Origin: an uncultured Oscillospiraceae bacterium
Lineage (GTDB): Bacteria > Bacillota > Clostridia > Oscillospirales > Oscillospiraceae
Direction: 5' to 3'
NCBI GenBank assembly: GCA_947631395.1
Contig: CANRLF010000005.1
Location: 49,847 to 113,846 of the forward strand
Length of the DNA stretch: 64,000 nucleotides
Shown here: positions 32,325 to 40,219 of the stretch, piece by piece
Numbering within the stretch: the first letter of the stretch is position 1
Layout: every line of letters begins with the position of its first letter
Program-made: the position numbers and the translations under genes
Notes under the pieces: generated by a model
The model's database searches: none
What the model was told of the DNA's origin: nothing
Seen by the model: the letters and a program-made list of their open reading frames with translations, nothing else

Positions 32325-33776
32325 TTGAGCAAGCTTAAAAAAGTTCCTCTGGCGATTTGGGGCTTCTTAGCCTCCATCGGCGGCTTCTTCGCCGAATTTG
32401 GACGGGCCTTTGCCAAGGGCGACATCTTCGTGAAGCTGTCCGTCATATGGTGGGGCGCCGGCTACATCCGCCGCAAGCAGTACGTCAAGGGCCTTATTAT
32501 GACCGCCCTTGAGGTGGCGATAATACTTTTCTCAGTATTATTCGCGCCGCAGTACGTGAGCAAATTCGGCACGTTGGGCACGGTCCAGTATTCGACTCAT
32601 CTGGATCCCACCACCTTCCAGATGGTACCCAACGACTACGACAACTCGTTCCTGATACTTCTTCTTTCCCTGATGTCCTTCGTTGTCTGGGCCTTCGCCC
32701 TCGTGGTGCTCCTGAAGAATGTTATAAACGTGTATAACCTTCAGAAGAGAGCCGAGTCCGGCGCCCACGTCAACACCTTCATCGAGGACGTAAAGACCTA
32801 TCTCGACAGCAAATTCCACATCACCCTCCTCACCCTGCCTGTCATCGGCATCGTGGTGTTCACGGTGATACCCATACTCCTGCTTATCTTCGTGGCCTTC
32901 ACCAACTACGACCAGAACCACATGCCTCCCAATCAGCTCTTCCAGTGGGTGGGCTTTGCCAACTTCAAGAGCCTGTTCTCCTCGGGCCTGACCTCCACCT
33001 TCAGCTACGCCTTCGGCCGGATACTGGGCTGGACGCTGGTCTGGGCGTTCTTCGCCACCTTCACCACCTACTTCGGCGGCATACTCATGTCGCTTCTCTT
33101 GAACTCGAAAAAGACCGTAGTGCCCAAGCTCTGGAGGCTCCTGCTGGTCATCACCATCGCGGTGCCCCAGTTTGTGTCACTGCTTCTGGTCCGCTATTTC
33201 TTCGCCAATGACGGAATAGTGAACACCATATGTGAGAACATCGGCCTTACGGCGCTTTTGAGAGATTGGGGGGTCATAAACACCACCTTCATACCGTTCC
33301 TGTCGGCGCCGATATGGGCCCACGTCACCATCATCATCATCAACATCTGGATCGGCGTGCCCTATCAGATGCTGATAGCCACCGGCATCCTGATGAACCT
33401 GCCCTCCGACCAGCTGGAGTCCGCCCGCATCGACGGCGCCAACAAGTTCCAGGTGTTCAGGTACATCACCATGCCCTACATGTTCCAGGTGACCGCCCCC
33501 ACACTGGTGACGGATTTCGTGAAGAACATAAATAACTTCAACGTCATATTCCTGTTGACGGACGGTGTGTACACGACGACGAACACGAAGCTGGCCGCGT
33601 CCTTCGCCAAGGAGACGGACCTGCTTATCACCTGGCTTTTCAACCTGACGCAGAACTACTATAACTACAAGATGGCCGCGGTCATCGGTATCATGGTATT
33701 CCTCATCTGCGCCGTGTTCACACTCATCGCGTTCAACTTCCTGATCAGCGGAGACAAGGAAGGGGTGTATAATTAA
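32325..33776 (+). CDS. Sugar ABC transporter permease, MalF type
   Basis: A 483-residue membrane protein with a long N-terminal extension containing an extra membrane-segment pair, then the six-helix permease core. The cytoplasmic EAA loop for the ATPase reads ESARIDGANKFQVFRYITMPY. It pairs with the MalG-type protein whose ATG overlaps its stop (TAATG). The TTG start follows AAGGGGGGAG by normal spacing. No ATPase gene is in this cluster; the likely partner is the MsmK-type ATPase at 39 kb. Confidence 0.9.
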   Translation: MSKLKKVPLAIWGFLASIGGFFAEFGRAFAKGDIFVKLSVIWWGAGYIRRKQYVKGLIMTALEVAIILFSVLFAPQYVSKFGTLGTVQYSTHLDPTTFQMVPNDYDNSFLILLLSLMSFVVWAFALVVLLKNVINVYNLQKRAESGAHVNTFIEDVKTYLDSKFHITLLTLPVIGIVVFTVIPILLLIFVAFTNYDQNHMPPNQLFQWVGFANFKSLFSSGLTSTFSYAFGRILGWTLVWAFFATFTTYFGGILMSLLLNSKKTVVPKLWRLLLVITIAVPQFVSLLLVRYFFANDGIVNTICENIGLTALLRDWGVINTTFIPFLSAPIWAHVTIIIINIWIGVPYQMLIATGILMNLPSDQLESARIDGANKFQVFRYITMPYMFQVTAPTLVTDFVKNINNFNVIFLLTDGVYTTTNTKLAASFAKETDLLITWLFNLTQNYYNYKMAAVIGIMVFLICAVFTLIAFNFLISGDKEGVYN

Positions 33777-34696
33777 TGAGTAACGAGAACAACGTATCCG
33801 TAATGGAGCCCGTGAAGGCCCCTGAGACCAAGGCCCCCAAGGCCCCCCGCAGGGGACACAGGCTCGGCGGCTCCCGGGTGGGCCACAACATATTGATCGC
33901 GATACTCTGCGTCATCTGGCTCATCCCCATCGTGTGGCTTGTCTGTATGTCCTTCTCCGCCAACGACGGCATGGACACCAGCAGCTTCTTCCCCAAGCAG
34001 TGGAGCCTCGACCACTATGTGCGGCTCTTCCAGACGAACAGCGTCAACCAGTTCCCCAGGTGGTTTATGAACACCTTCAAGATCGCCTGCCTCAACTGCG
34101 TCATCTGCACCTGCTTCGTCCTCATGGTGGCCTACGCCATGTCCTTCGGTAAGTTCAAGGCCAGAAAGCCCCTGATGAACGTGGCCGTCATGCTGAACCT
34201 CTTCCCCGGGGTCCTCACCATGATCGCCATCTACTTCCTCCTGAAGCAGTTCGGCCTCACCAACAACCACTACGGACTTCTCATGGTCTACGCCGGCGCT
34301 TCCGGCCTGGGGTATCTCATCTGCAAGGGCTTCTTCGACACGGTGCCGCGGGCGCTGTGCGAGGCGGCGCGTATCGACGGGTGCAATGAGGCGAAGATCT
34401 TCACCCACATCGTCATCCCCACCAGCCGCCCCATCATCGTCTACACCATCATCAACGCCTTCCTGGCCCCCTGGATGGACTTCGTAATGGCGAAGATGAT
34501 CCTCAACTCCGGCGACTCCAGTATGTACACCGTGGCCGTGGGCCTTTACGCCATGCTTGAGAAGAGCCTTATCAACAGGTACTTCACCATCTTCTGCTGC
34601 GGCGGTATCCTGGTATCCATCCCCATCGCCGTCCTCTTCTTCATCATGCAGAAGTTCTATGTGGAGGGCGTCACCGCCGGTTCCGTAAAAGGCTGA
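33776..34696 (+). CDS. Sugar ABC transporter permease, MalG type
   Basis: A 306-residue permease with six predicted helices, a cytoplasmic N-terminal extension rich in Pro/Lys, and an EAA loop CEAARIDGCNEAKIFTHIVI. It forms the second half of the importer channel with the preceding permease, to which it is translationally coupled. The end VEGVTAGSVKG is typical of MalG-type proteins. Confidence 0.92.
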   Translation: MSNENNVSVMEPVKAPETKAPKAPRRGHRLGGSRVGHNILIAILCVIWLIPIVWLVCMSFSANDGMDTSSFFPKQWSLDHYVRLFQTNSVNQFPRWFMNTFKIACLNCVICTCFVLMVAYAMSFGKFKARKPLMNVAVMLNLFPGVLTMIAIYFLLKQFGLTNNHYGLLMVYAGASGLGYLICKGFFDTVPRALCEAARIDGCNEAKIFTHIVIPTSRPIIVYTIINAFLAPWMDFVMAKMILNSGDSSMYTVAVGLYAMLEKSLINRYFTIFCCGGILVSIPIAVLFFIMQKFYVEGVTAGSVKG

Positions 34697-34730
34697 TTTA
34701 CATTCACCGCTTCATATGCTATACTCTGAC

Positions 34731-34776
34731 TGAGGGGGGCCTTTGCCCCCCTCAGAGGGGATTTGACCCAAATCCC
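34731..34776 (+). promoter_or_regulatory. Two stem-loops before the unknown enzyme gene
   Basis: TGAGGGGGGC/GCCCCCCTCA (10 bp, loop CTTT) and GGGATTT/AAATCCC (loop GACCC). No T-run follows either stem, so transcription may continue into the next gene. Confidence 0.55.
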
Positions 34777-34800
34777 GACTTCACTTAGAAGGAAGATATT

Positions 34801-36639
34801 ATGGACAAATTTGTGGTAAACATCATCCACCGCCCCGAGATGGTCCCGGAGTACGCCGAGAAGGTCACGGGCCACGGTAAGGCCGAGGACATCGGCCGCA
34901 AGGCGCTCCTGACCGAGAGCCTTGACATCTTCAAGACCCAGCAGCGTTGCGCCCACGAAAACGGGCTCAAGACCACTATACAGATGACCTACGCCAGCCT
35001 CTTCAATGACGAGGCAGTCGCGCTTGCCAAGGAGCACCACGAAAAGTACGGGGACGAGATAGCCCTGACGCTTTTGGGGCTTCCCTGCAAGGAATTTAGA
35101 GAGAAATATAAGACCAAGGACTTTTGCATCTGGATGTTCTCCATGGAGGACAAGAAGGCCATAGTCCGTGACGTCTTTGAGAAGTTCCATGAGCGGTTCG
35201 GGTTCTACCCGGAGTCCACCGGCTCCTATTACATGGACGCGGAGCTCATAAACTACATAAAGTCCCAGTACCCCACGGTCAAGTGCGCCGTGGCCACCTG
35301 CTGGGAGGAGGGCCCCAAGGCCTACCACACCTGCAATAACTCCTGGTACACCTTCATGGACGGCGGCCCCTGGGCCCCCTGGATACCGAGCAAGGTCAAC
35401 ACCCACGCCCCGGCGGCCAATGAGGCCGAGGACTCCGGCATCGTGGCGATACCCCATTTGAGCCGTGACCTTCTTGCCTGCTATGACGGCAACGGCTCCA
35501 ACTTCGGCACCCACCCCCAGAACGTGCTGAGGGGCATGATCTACGACTCAAAGACCTGGGAGTTCCCCTATCTCTATAACCTCATCGACCAGTACAGGCA
35601 CCTTGCCAAATACAATAACGGCTACTCTTACAACATGATGTTCGTTGGCCCCGGCTGGATGAACAAGATGGGCCGGTGGGAGGCCCCCTATGAGCTCCTC
35701 CTGAAGTCCTATGAGGAGGGTTGCGCCTACTACGGCAAGCTCAAACGCGAGGGCAAGCTCCAGGACATGACCATGAGCGAGTTCGCCGATTATTATCGGC
35801 AGAAAAAGACCTACACGGAGCCCGAGTGCGCCCTGTGGAACGATATACTCTACGGCAGCCAAAAACAGCTCTTCTGGTACTGCGACCCCTACATGCGCGC
35901 CTGCGTCAACATGGACCAGGGCGGCGCCATCGTGGACCTGCGGCCCTATGCCGCCAAGCTTGAGTGGCCCGTGGGCATTGGCACCGAGCACATCCAGGAC
36001 GCCAGCTACCCCTTCCTCATCCAGGAGAAGTACCGGGCGGGGTACTTCACCCACTACGCCGGGGAGGGCACCGTAAGGTCCGCGAAGGTCTGCCATAACG
36101 GCGAGGAGGTGGACCTCTGCCTTTGCCGCACCAAGGCACATTTCAGCCAGAACGGCAAGGACAGAGTGCTCACCCTCGACCCCGTGGACATCGAGTTTGA
36201 GGACCTGACCGTGAAGCTCCAGAGCGTCATAACCTTCACCGAGGGTTCCTCTGAGATAAAGATCGACCGCAAGATCGTCGGGATGTCCGACCCCACGGCG
36301 GAGGTCTCTATCCAGGAGTACATGGTGGCCTGCTACGGCACCACCGAGTACACCGAGGATATGTCGAGCCTGAAGCTCCACATAGACGCCAAGGGCAACA
36401 GCGTGTTCATCCCCTATGAGTATAAATGCCGCGAGGCGTCCGTTGACGGCGCCGACAGCGTGAGCTGCGTGGTGCCCCCCATAAAGACGCTCGTGACGCT
36501 CTCGGCCGAGGGCCCGGAGAAGTCCGGCTTCGTCCGGGAGGGCTACGCCTTCAGCCCCATGTTCACTCTCGGCTACACCGGGAAGCTTCACGATAAGGAG
36601 GTGTTCACCACATGGCTCAAGGTCGAAAGGGCAGACTGA
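34801..36639 (+). CDS. Large enzyme-like protein of unknown function in the galactan locus
   Basis: A 612-residue cytoplasmic protein without signal peptide. The first ~270 residues look like a glycoside-hydrolase/deacetylase barrel: a strand (KFVVNIIHRPEM), FEKFHERFGFYPESTGSYYM followed by DAELINYIKSQYP, and CAVATCWEEG, the pattern seen in GH57-like and polysaccharide-deacetylase proteins. A Trp/Tyr-rich centre (about 270-400) suits sugar binding, and the last ~200 residues look beta-sandwich-like. I cannot assign a CAZy family. It sits between the importer permeases and the galactanase, with AAGGAAG upstream, so action on an imported galactoside is plausible. Candidate acidic catalytic residues cannot be chosen safely. 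Confidence 0.75.
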   Translation: MDKFVVNIIHRPEMVPEYAEKVTGHGKAEDIGRKALLTESLDIFKTQQRCAHENGLKTTIQMTYASLFNDEAVALAKEHHEKYGDEIALTLLGLPCKEFREKYKTKDFCIWMFSMEDKKAIVRDVFEKFHERFGFYPESTGSYYMDAELINYIKSQYPTVKCAVATCWEEGPKAYHTCNNSWYTFMDGGPWAPWIPSKVNTHAPAANEAEDSGIVAIPHLSRDLLACYDGNGSNFGTHPQNVLRGMIYDSKTWEFPYLYNLIDQYRHLAKYNNGYSYNMMFVGPGWMNKMGRWEAPYELLLKSYEEGCAYYGKLKREGKLQDMTMSEFADYYRQKKTYTEPECALWNDILYGSQKQLFWYCDPYMRACVNMDQGGAIVDLRPYAAKLEWPVGIGTEHIQDASYPFLIQEKYRAGYFTHYAGEGTVRSAKVCHNGEEVDLCLCRTKAHFSQNGKDRVLTLDPVDIEFEDLTVKLQSVITFTEGSSEIKIDRKIVGMSDPTAEVSIQEYMVACYGTTEYTEDMSSLKLHIDAKGNSVFIPYEYKCREASVDGADSVSCVVPPIKTLVTLSAEGPEKSGFVREGYAFSPMFTLGYTGKLHDKEVFTTWLKVERAD

Positions 36640-36833
36640 ATTACAGGTGTCCCGCCTGCTTTATGAGGGACCTGGACATCGACATGTTCTACGACAGGGA
36701 CAAGGACGAGTATTACTGCATGAGGTGCCAGTTCACCGGCAGTGAGGCCGACGTCCTTGCGATGAACGAGGAGATCAAGAAAAAATACAAGGTGATGCTC
36801 AAGCGCATACCCCTGGAGGATTACGAGGACTGA
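36612..36833 (+). CDS. Zinc-ribbon small protein
   Basis: A 73-residue protein with CPACFMRDLD and YYCMRCQFTG, two CxxC pairs about 20 residues apart forming one zinc ribbon, then a charged helical tail. The start lies 28 nt inside the preceding gene in another frame; AAGGAGGTG nine bases upstream makes this start convincing. The GH53 gene begins 2 nt after its stop. I recognise the fold class but not a function; similar small zinc ribbons occur in Clostridia. Confidence 0.78.
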   Translation: MAQGRKGRLNYRCPACFMRDLDIDMFYDRDKDEYYCMRCQFTGSEADVLAMNEEIKKKYKVMLKRIPLEDYED

Positions 36834-36835
36834 GA

Positions 36836-37960
36836 ATGGGCGACACTACCGCGAATAGATTTATCCGGGGCGCCGACGTATCCACCCTTTTAGAGGTGGA
36901 GGAGTGCGGCGGCAAATTCTTCGACGCGGACGGCCGCCCCGGCGACGCCCTGGAGATTTTAAAGTCCAACGGCATCGACCTTATAAGGCTTCGCCTCTGG
37001 AACGACCCCTATGACCGGGACGGTACGCCCTACGGGGCCGGGACGAACGACCTTAACAGGACGGAGTCCCTGGCAAAAAGGGCCAAGGCCCTGGGCCTTC
37101 CCTGGCTTTTGGCCTTCCACTATTCCGACTTCTGGGCCGACCCCGGCAAGCAGATAGCCCCAAAGGCCTGGCAGGGCCTCACCGGCGAGGCCCTGGAGAG
37201 GGCAATATACGACTACACCCTCTGGGTGCTGAGGGAGCTGAAGGCCCGGGAGCTCCTTCCGAAATACGTTGCCGTTGGCAACGAGCTCTCAAACGGCCTT
37301 CTCTGGCCCGAGGGACGCTACCCCAACTTCCCGGCCATCGCCAGATACGTGTCCGCCGGCATCCGCGCCGTGCGCGACCTGGACCCGGACATCGGAATAA
37401 TGGTCCACCTGGACAACGGCGGCAAGAACTCCCTCTACCGGGAGTGGTTCGACAGCTATTTTTCCTGCGGGGGAGAGGACTTCGACCTCATCGGTTTAAG
37501 CTACTACCCCTTCTGGCACGGCAGTATGGCGGACCTTCGGGACAACATGCGCGACGTGGCGGAGCGTTACGGCAAGGACCTTCTGGTGGCGGAGACCAGC
37601 ATGGGCTTCACGCTGGAGGACTACGCCGGATATGAAAAGCTCTCCCCTGACGAGCGCAAGGGCATGGCCGCCACGGCGAGGCTCGCCGGCAGGATCGAGT
37701 ACCCCATGACGCCTGAGGGCCAGCGGGACTTTCTCCTGGACCTGGCCGGCGCCATAAGGAGCGTCCCCGACGGCCGGGGCTTGGGCTTCATCTATTGGGA
37801 GCCGGCCTGGATACCCGTACCGGGAAGTGAGTGGGCCAACGCGGCGGCGCTCCGCTACACCGGCGAGCGCGGCCCCGGCGGCAACGAGTGGGCAAATCAG
37901 GCGCTTTTTGACTATAATGGCCGGGCGCTTCCGGCCCTCGGAGCTATCCGGGACCTTTGA
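36836..37960 (+). CDS. GH53 endo-beta-1,4-galactanase
   Basis: A 374-residue GH53 enzyme. The barrel starts FIRGADVSTLLEVEECGGKF, followed by RLRLWNDPYD; the acid/base is Glu150 in KYVAVGNELSNG and the nucleophile Glu253 in LLVAETSMG. The family cleaves beta-1,4-galactan of pectin side chains and arabinogalactan I. Most GH53 proteins are secreted; this one lacks any signal peptide or anchor, so it should act in the cytoplasm on oligosaccharides from the ABC importer. It lies in a tight operon between the zinc ribbon and TraX-like genes. Confidence 0.92.
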   Translation: MGDTTANRFIRGADVSTLLEVEECGGKFFDADGRPGDALEILKSNGIDLIRLRLWNDPYDRDGTPYGAGTNDLNRTESLAKRAKALGLPWLLAFHYSDFWADPGKQIAPKAWQGLTGEALERAIYDYTLWVLRELKARELLPKYVAVGNELSNGLLWPEGRYPNFPAIARYVSAGIRAVRDLDPDIGIMVHLDNGGKNSLYREWFDSYFSCGGEDFDLIGLSYYPFWHGSMADLRDNMRDVAERYGKDLLVAETSMGFTLEDYAGYEKLSPDERKGMAATARLAGRIEYPMTPEGQRDFLLDLAGAIRSVPDGRGLGFIYWEPAWIPVPGSEWANAAALRYTGERGPGGNEWANQALFDYNGRALPALGAIRDL

Positions 37961-37972
37961 GGAGTGAATGGC

Positions 37973-38785
37973 TTGGCAGGGACGAAAAAAGCGGTGAGCA
38001 CCAACGAGCCGAAGCTGACCCTGAAGCAGAGACTGCGCAGGCTCCGCATCGAGATGAGCACCGCCAATCTCAAGATATACGGCGGCATAACGGCGTTTTT
38101 CTATACGCTGAGCATGTCCGTCATACAAAACGGCTTCATGGGCGCCCAGAGCTACACCCAGGAGGAGCTCTCCGATCTTATGGCCAACGACCCCAACATG
38201 ATGCTCCTGGGCACCTGGGGCGCCATATCCCAGCTCATCGGCGGACTTGCCATACCCGTATTCGCCTTTCTGCTGGTGGAGGGCTTCACCCGGAGCCACG
38301 ACCGCCGGGCGTACCTCGGCCGGATGGTCCTGTTCGCCCTCGCCTCCGAGGTCCCCTATGACTTCGCCATATACGGCAGGGTCTGGGACATGCGCGGCCA
38401 GAACGTGCTTTTGACCTACGCCATATGTCTTGTACTGCTTTACGGGCTGTCACTTTTTACCGGACAGAAGGGCGCCAGGTTCTGGGTAGTCAGGATCGCC
38501 ATGATCCTCGCGGCTTTTTTCTGGGTTTTGGTGCTAAAATCTCAATTTGGGCTTGTAACTGTGGCACTTGTTGTGATATACTATCTTATGTACGACAGCA
38601 AGGGGATGCGCCTCGTCATCGGCGCCGCGGTGAGCATCACATATCTCACCGCCCCTCTCTCCACCTACGCCCTCTGGAAGTTCAGCGGTGAAAAGGGAAA
38701 GCTGTGGAATAAGTACGTATATTATGCCCTTTACCCCATCCATCTGGGGCTTTTGGGGGCCATCGCGTATTTTCTCGCGCGGTGA
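37973..38785 (+). CDS. TraX-like membrane protein
   Basis: A 270-residue protein with eight or so hydrophobic segments and the TraX-family blocks LKIYGGITAFFYTLSM, IGGLAIPVFAFLLVEGF and YYALYPIHLGLLG. TraX acetylates F-pilin in E. coli; chromosomal relatives in Firmicutes have no proven role and may acylate cell-surface material. The TTG start is preferred because TTGAGGAG lies 8 nt upstream; a GTG at 37964 overlaps that site. The N-terminal ~35 residues are basic and cytoplasmic. It follows the GH53 gene by 12 bp. Confidence 0.82.
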   Translation: MAGTKKAVSTNEPKLTLKQRLRRLRIEMSTANLKIYGGITAFFYTLSMSVIQNGFMGAQSYTQEELSDLMANDPNMMLLGTWGAISQLIGGLAIPVFAFLLVEGFTRSHDRRAYLGRMVLFALASEVPYDFAIYGRVWDMRGQNVLLTYAICLVLLYGLSLFTGQKGARFWVVRIAMILAAFFWVLVLKSQFGLVTVALVVIYYLMYDSKGMRLVIGAAVSITYLTAPLSTYALWKFSGEKGKLWNKYVYYALYPIHLGLLGAIAYFLAR

Positions 38786-38872
38786 TCTGAAACGTATACC
38801 TCGCCGGAATGGCGAAAAAATACATGGCGGCGTGTCACTCCACCTTACATGACGCGCCGTACAAACAAAAAG

Positions 38873-38985
38873 GAGGTAAAAATCCCGCGCGTTCCGGGTG
38901 CGGCAGTGTGGAGACCTGCCGTAAAAGCGTCATCGGCTGAAAGACGCCGGTGCGTGAGGCGTGATTAGAGGAGTCTTTCACGCCT
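38873..38985 (+). promoter_or_regulatory. Structured leader before the MsmK-type ATPase gene
   Basis: A strong AAAAAGGAGGTAAAA is followed by no ATG, GTG or TTG within reach. Three hairpins follow: CGGCA/TGCCG (38901-38921), GCGTC/GACGC (38927-38947) and AGGCGTGA/TCACGCCT (38957-38985), the last holding GAGGAG in its loop. The true start codon at 38999 has a weak ribosome site. Translation control through this fold is an inference. Confidence 0.45.
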
Positions 38986-38998
38986 GAACGTGAAGCAA

Positions 38999-40153
38999 AT
39001 GTCAGAGGTCGTATTGAAAGGTTTGAAGAAGGTCTATGATGGCGGTGTCACCGCGGTCCATGATGTCAATCTTGAGATCAAGGACAAGGAGTTCATCGTT
39101 CTGGTCGGCCCCTCCGGCTGCGGAAAATCCACCACACTTCGTATGGTGGCCGGGCTTGAGGAGATCTCCGACGGCGAGCTCTACATAGACGGCAGGCTGT
39201 GCAACAACGTGGAGCCCAAGGACCGCGACATCGCCATGGTGTTCCAGTCCTACGCCCTCTATCCGCACATGTCCGTCTACGACAACATGGCCTTCGCCCT
39301 CAAACTCAAAAAGACCCCCAAGGCGGAGATCGACAAAAAGGTCCGTGAGGTTGCCCAGATCCTGGACATCACCCAGTACCTTGAGCGTAAGCCCAAGGCC
39401 CTGTCCGGCGGCCAGAGACAGCGTGTGGCCATTGGCCGCGCCATGGTCCGTGACCCCAAGGTGTTCCTGATGGATGAGCCCCTCTCCAACCTCGACGCCA
39501 AGCTCCGCAACCAGATGCGCGCTGAGATCATCAAGCTTCGCCAGCGCATCAACACCACCTTTATGTATGTTACCCACGACCAGACGGAGGCCATGACCCT
39601 CGGTGACCGCATAGTCATTATGAAGGACGGCTTCGTCAACCAGATCGGCACCCCGGTGGAGGTGTTCGACAAGCCCGTAAATCTGTTTGTCGCCGGATTT
39701 ATCGGGATGCCCGTTATGAACTTCTTCGACAACTGCAAGCTGCTCCTCGAGGGCGGCAAGTACTACGCCGAGATCCGCAACGCCAAGTTCGAGCTCGACG
39801 AGTTCCAGCAGAAGGCCCTGAAGCAGAACGGCCAGCAGCCCTGCGACATCGTCTGCGGCATCCGTCCCCAGCACATCTCCGTCGGCTCCGGTGACCTGAA
39901 GGCCACCATCGAGGTCAACGAGATGCTTGGCTCCGAGGTCAACCTCCACGCCCGTAGCGACCACGACGAGGTCGTCATGGTGATCCCCACCGTGGACCTT
40001 ACAGTGGACGTTTCCATGGGCGCCACCGTTAACTTCAACACCCAGCCCAAGCTCATCCAGCTCTTCGACAAGGAGACCGGCAACAACCTCATCTGGTACG
40101 ACAAGGAGTCCGCTGACGCCTGCGCGCCCGTGTGCAAGAACTACAATTTCTGA
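38999..40153 (+). CDS. Carbohydrate ABC transporter ATP-binding protein, MsmK/UgpC type
   Basis: A 384-residue ATPase: Walker A GPSGCGKSTT, Q loop VFQSYALYPHM, signature LSGGQRQRVAIGRAMV, Walker B VFLMDEPLSNLD and switch His in YVTHDQTEA. The last ~130 residues form the TOBE/OB regulatory domain (CGIRPQHISVGS). Such ATPases energise several sugar importers, and this one is the likely motor for the permeases at 32.3-34.7 kb, which lack their own. It lies just before galK, behind a structured leader, and is followed by a stem-loop. Confidence 0.94.
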   Translation: MSEVVLKGLKKVYDGGVTAVHDVNLEIKDKEFIVLVGPSGCGKSTTLRMVAGLEEISDGELYIDGRLCNNVEPKDRDIAMVFQSYALYPHMSVYDNMAFALKLKKTPKAEIDKKVREVAQILDITQYLERKPKALSGGQRQRVAIGRAMVRDPKVFLMDEPLSNLDAKLRNQMRAEIIKLRQRINTTFMYVTHDQTEAMTLGDRIVIMKDGFVNQIGTPVEVFDKPVNLFVAGFIGMPVMNFFDNCKLLLEGGKYYAEIRNAKFELDEFQQKALKQNGQQPCDIVCGIRPQHISVGSGDLKATIEVNEMLGSEVNLHARSDHDEVVMVIPTVDLTVDVSMGATVNFNTQPKLIQLFDKETGNNLIWYDKESADACAPVCKNYNF

Positions 40154-40170
40154 TCCTGGCAAAACATGTG

Positions 40171-40198
40171 AAGGGGCTGTCTTTCGGCAGCCCCTTTG
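40171..40198 (+). terminator. Stem-loop between ATPase gene and galK
   Basis: AAGGGGCTG/CAGCCCCTT, 8-nt loop, followed only by TTGCGG. It is probably a weak or partial terminator. Confidence 0.55.
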
Positions 40199-40219
40199 CG
40201 GTAAAAAGGGAGAAAAACA

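Noticed and set aside
30797..32446. Minus-strand 549-codon open frame opposite the binding-protein gene
   Set aside because: It is Gly/Val/Asp-rich shadow coding opposite a lipoprotein with signal peptide and good ribosome site; no domain or start signal supports it.
34801..36639. GH112 lacto-N-biose phosphorylase, expected in a locus with galK, galT and galE
   Set aside because: None of the GH112 landmark sequences are recognisable, and the N-terminal pattern fits a deacetylase/GH57-like barrel better.
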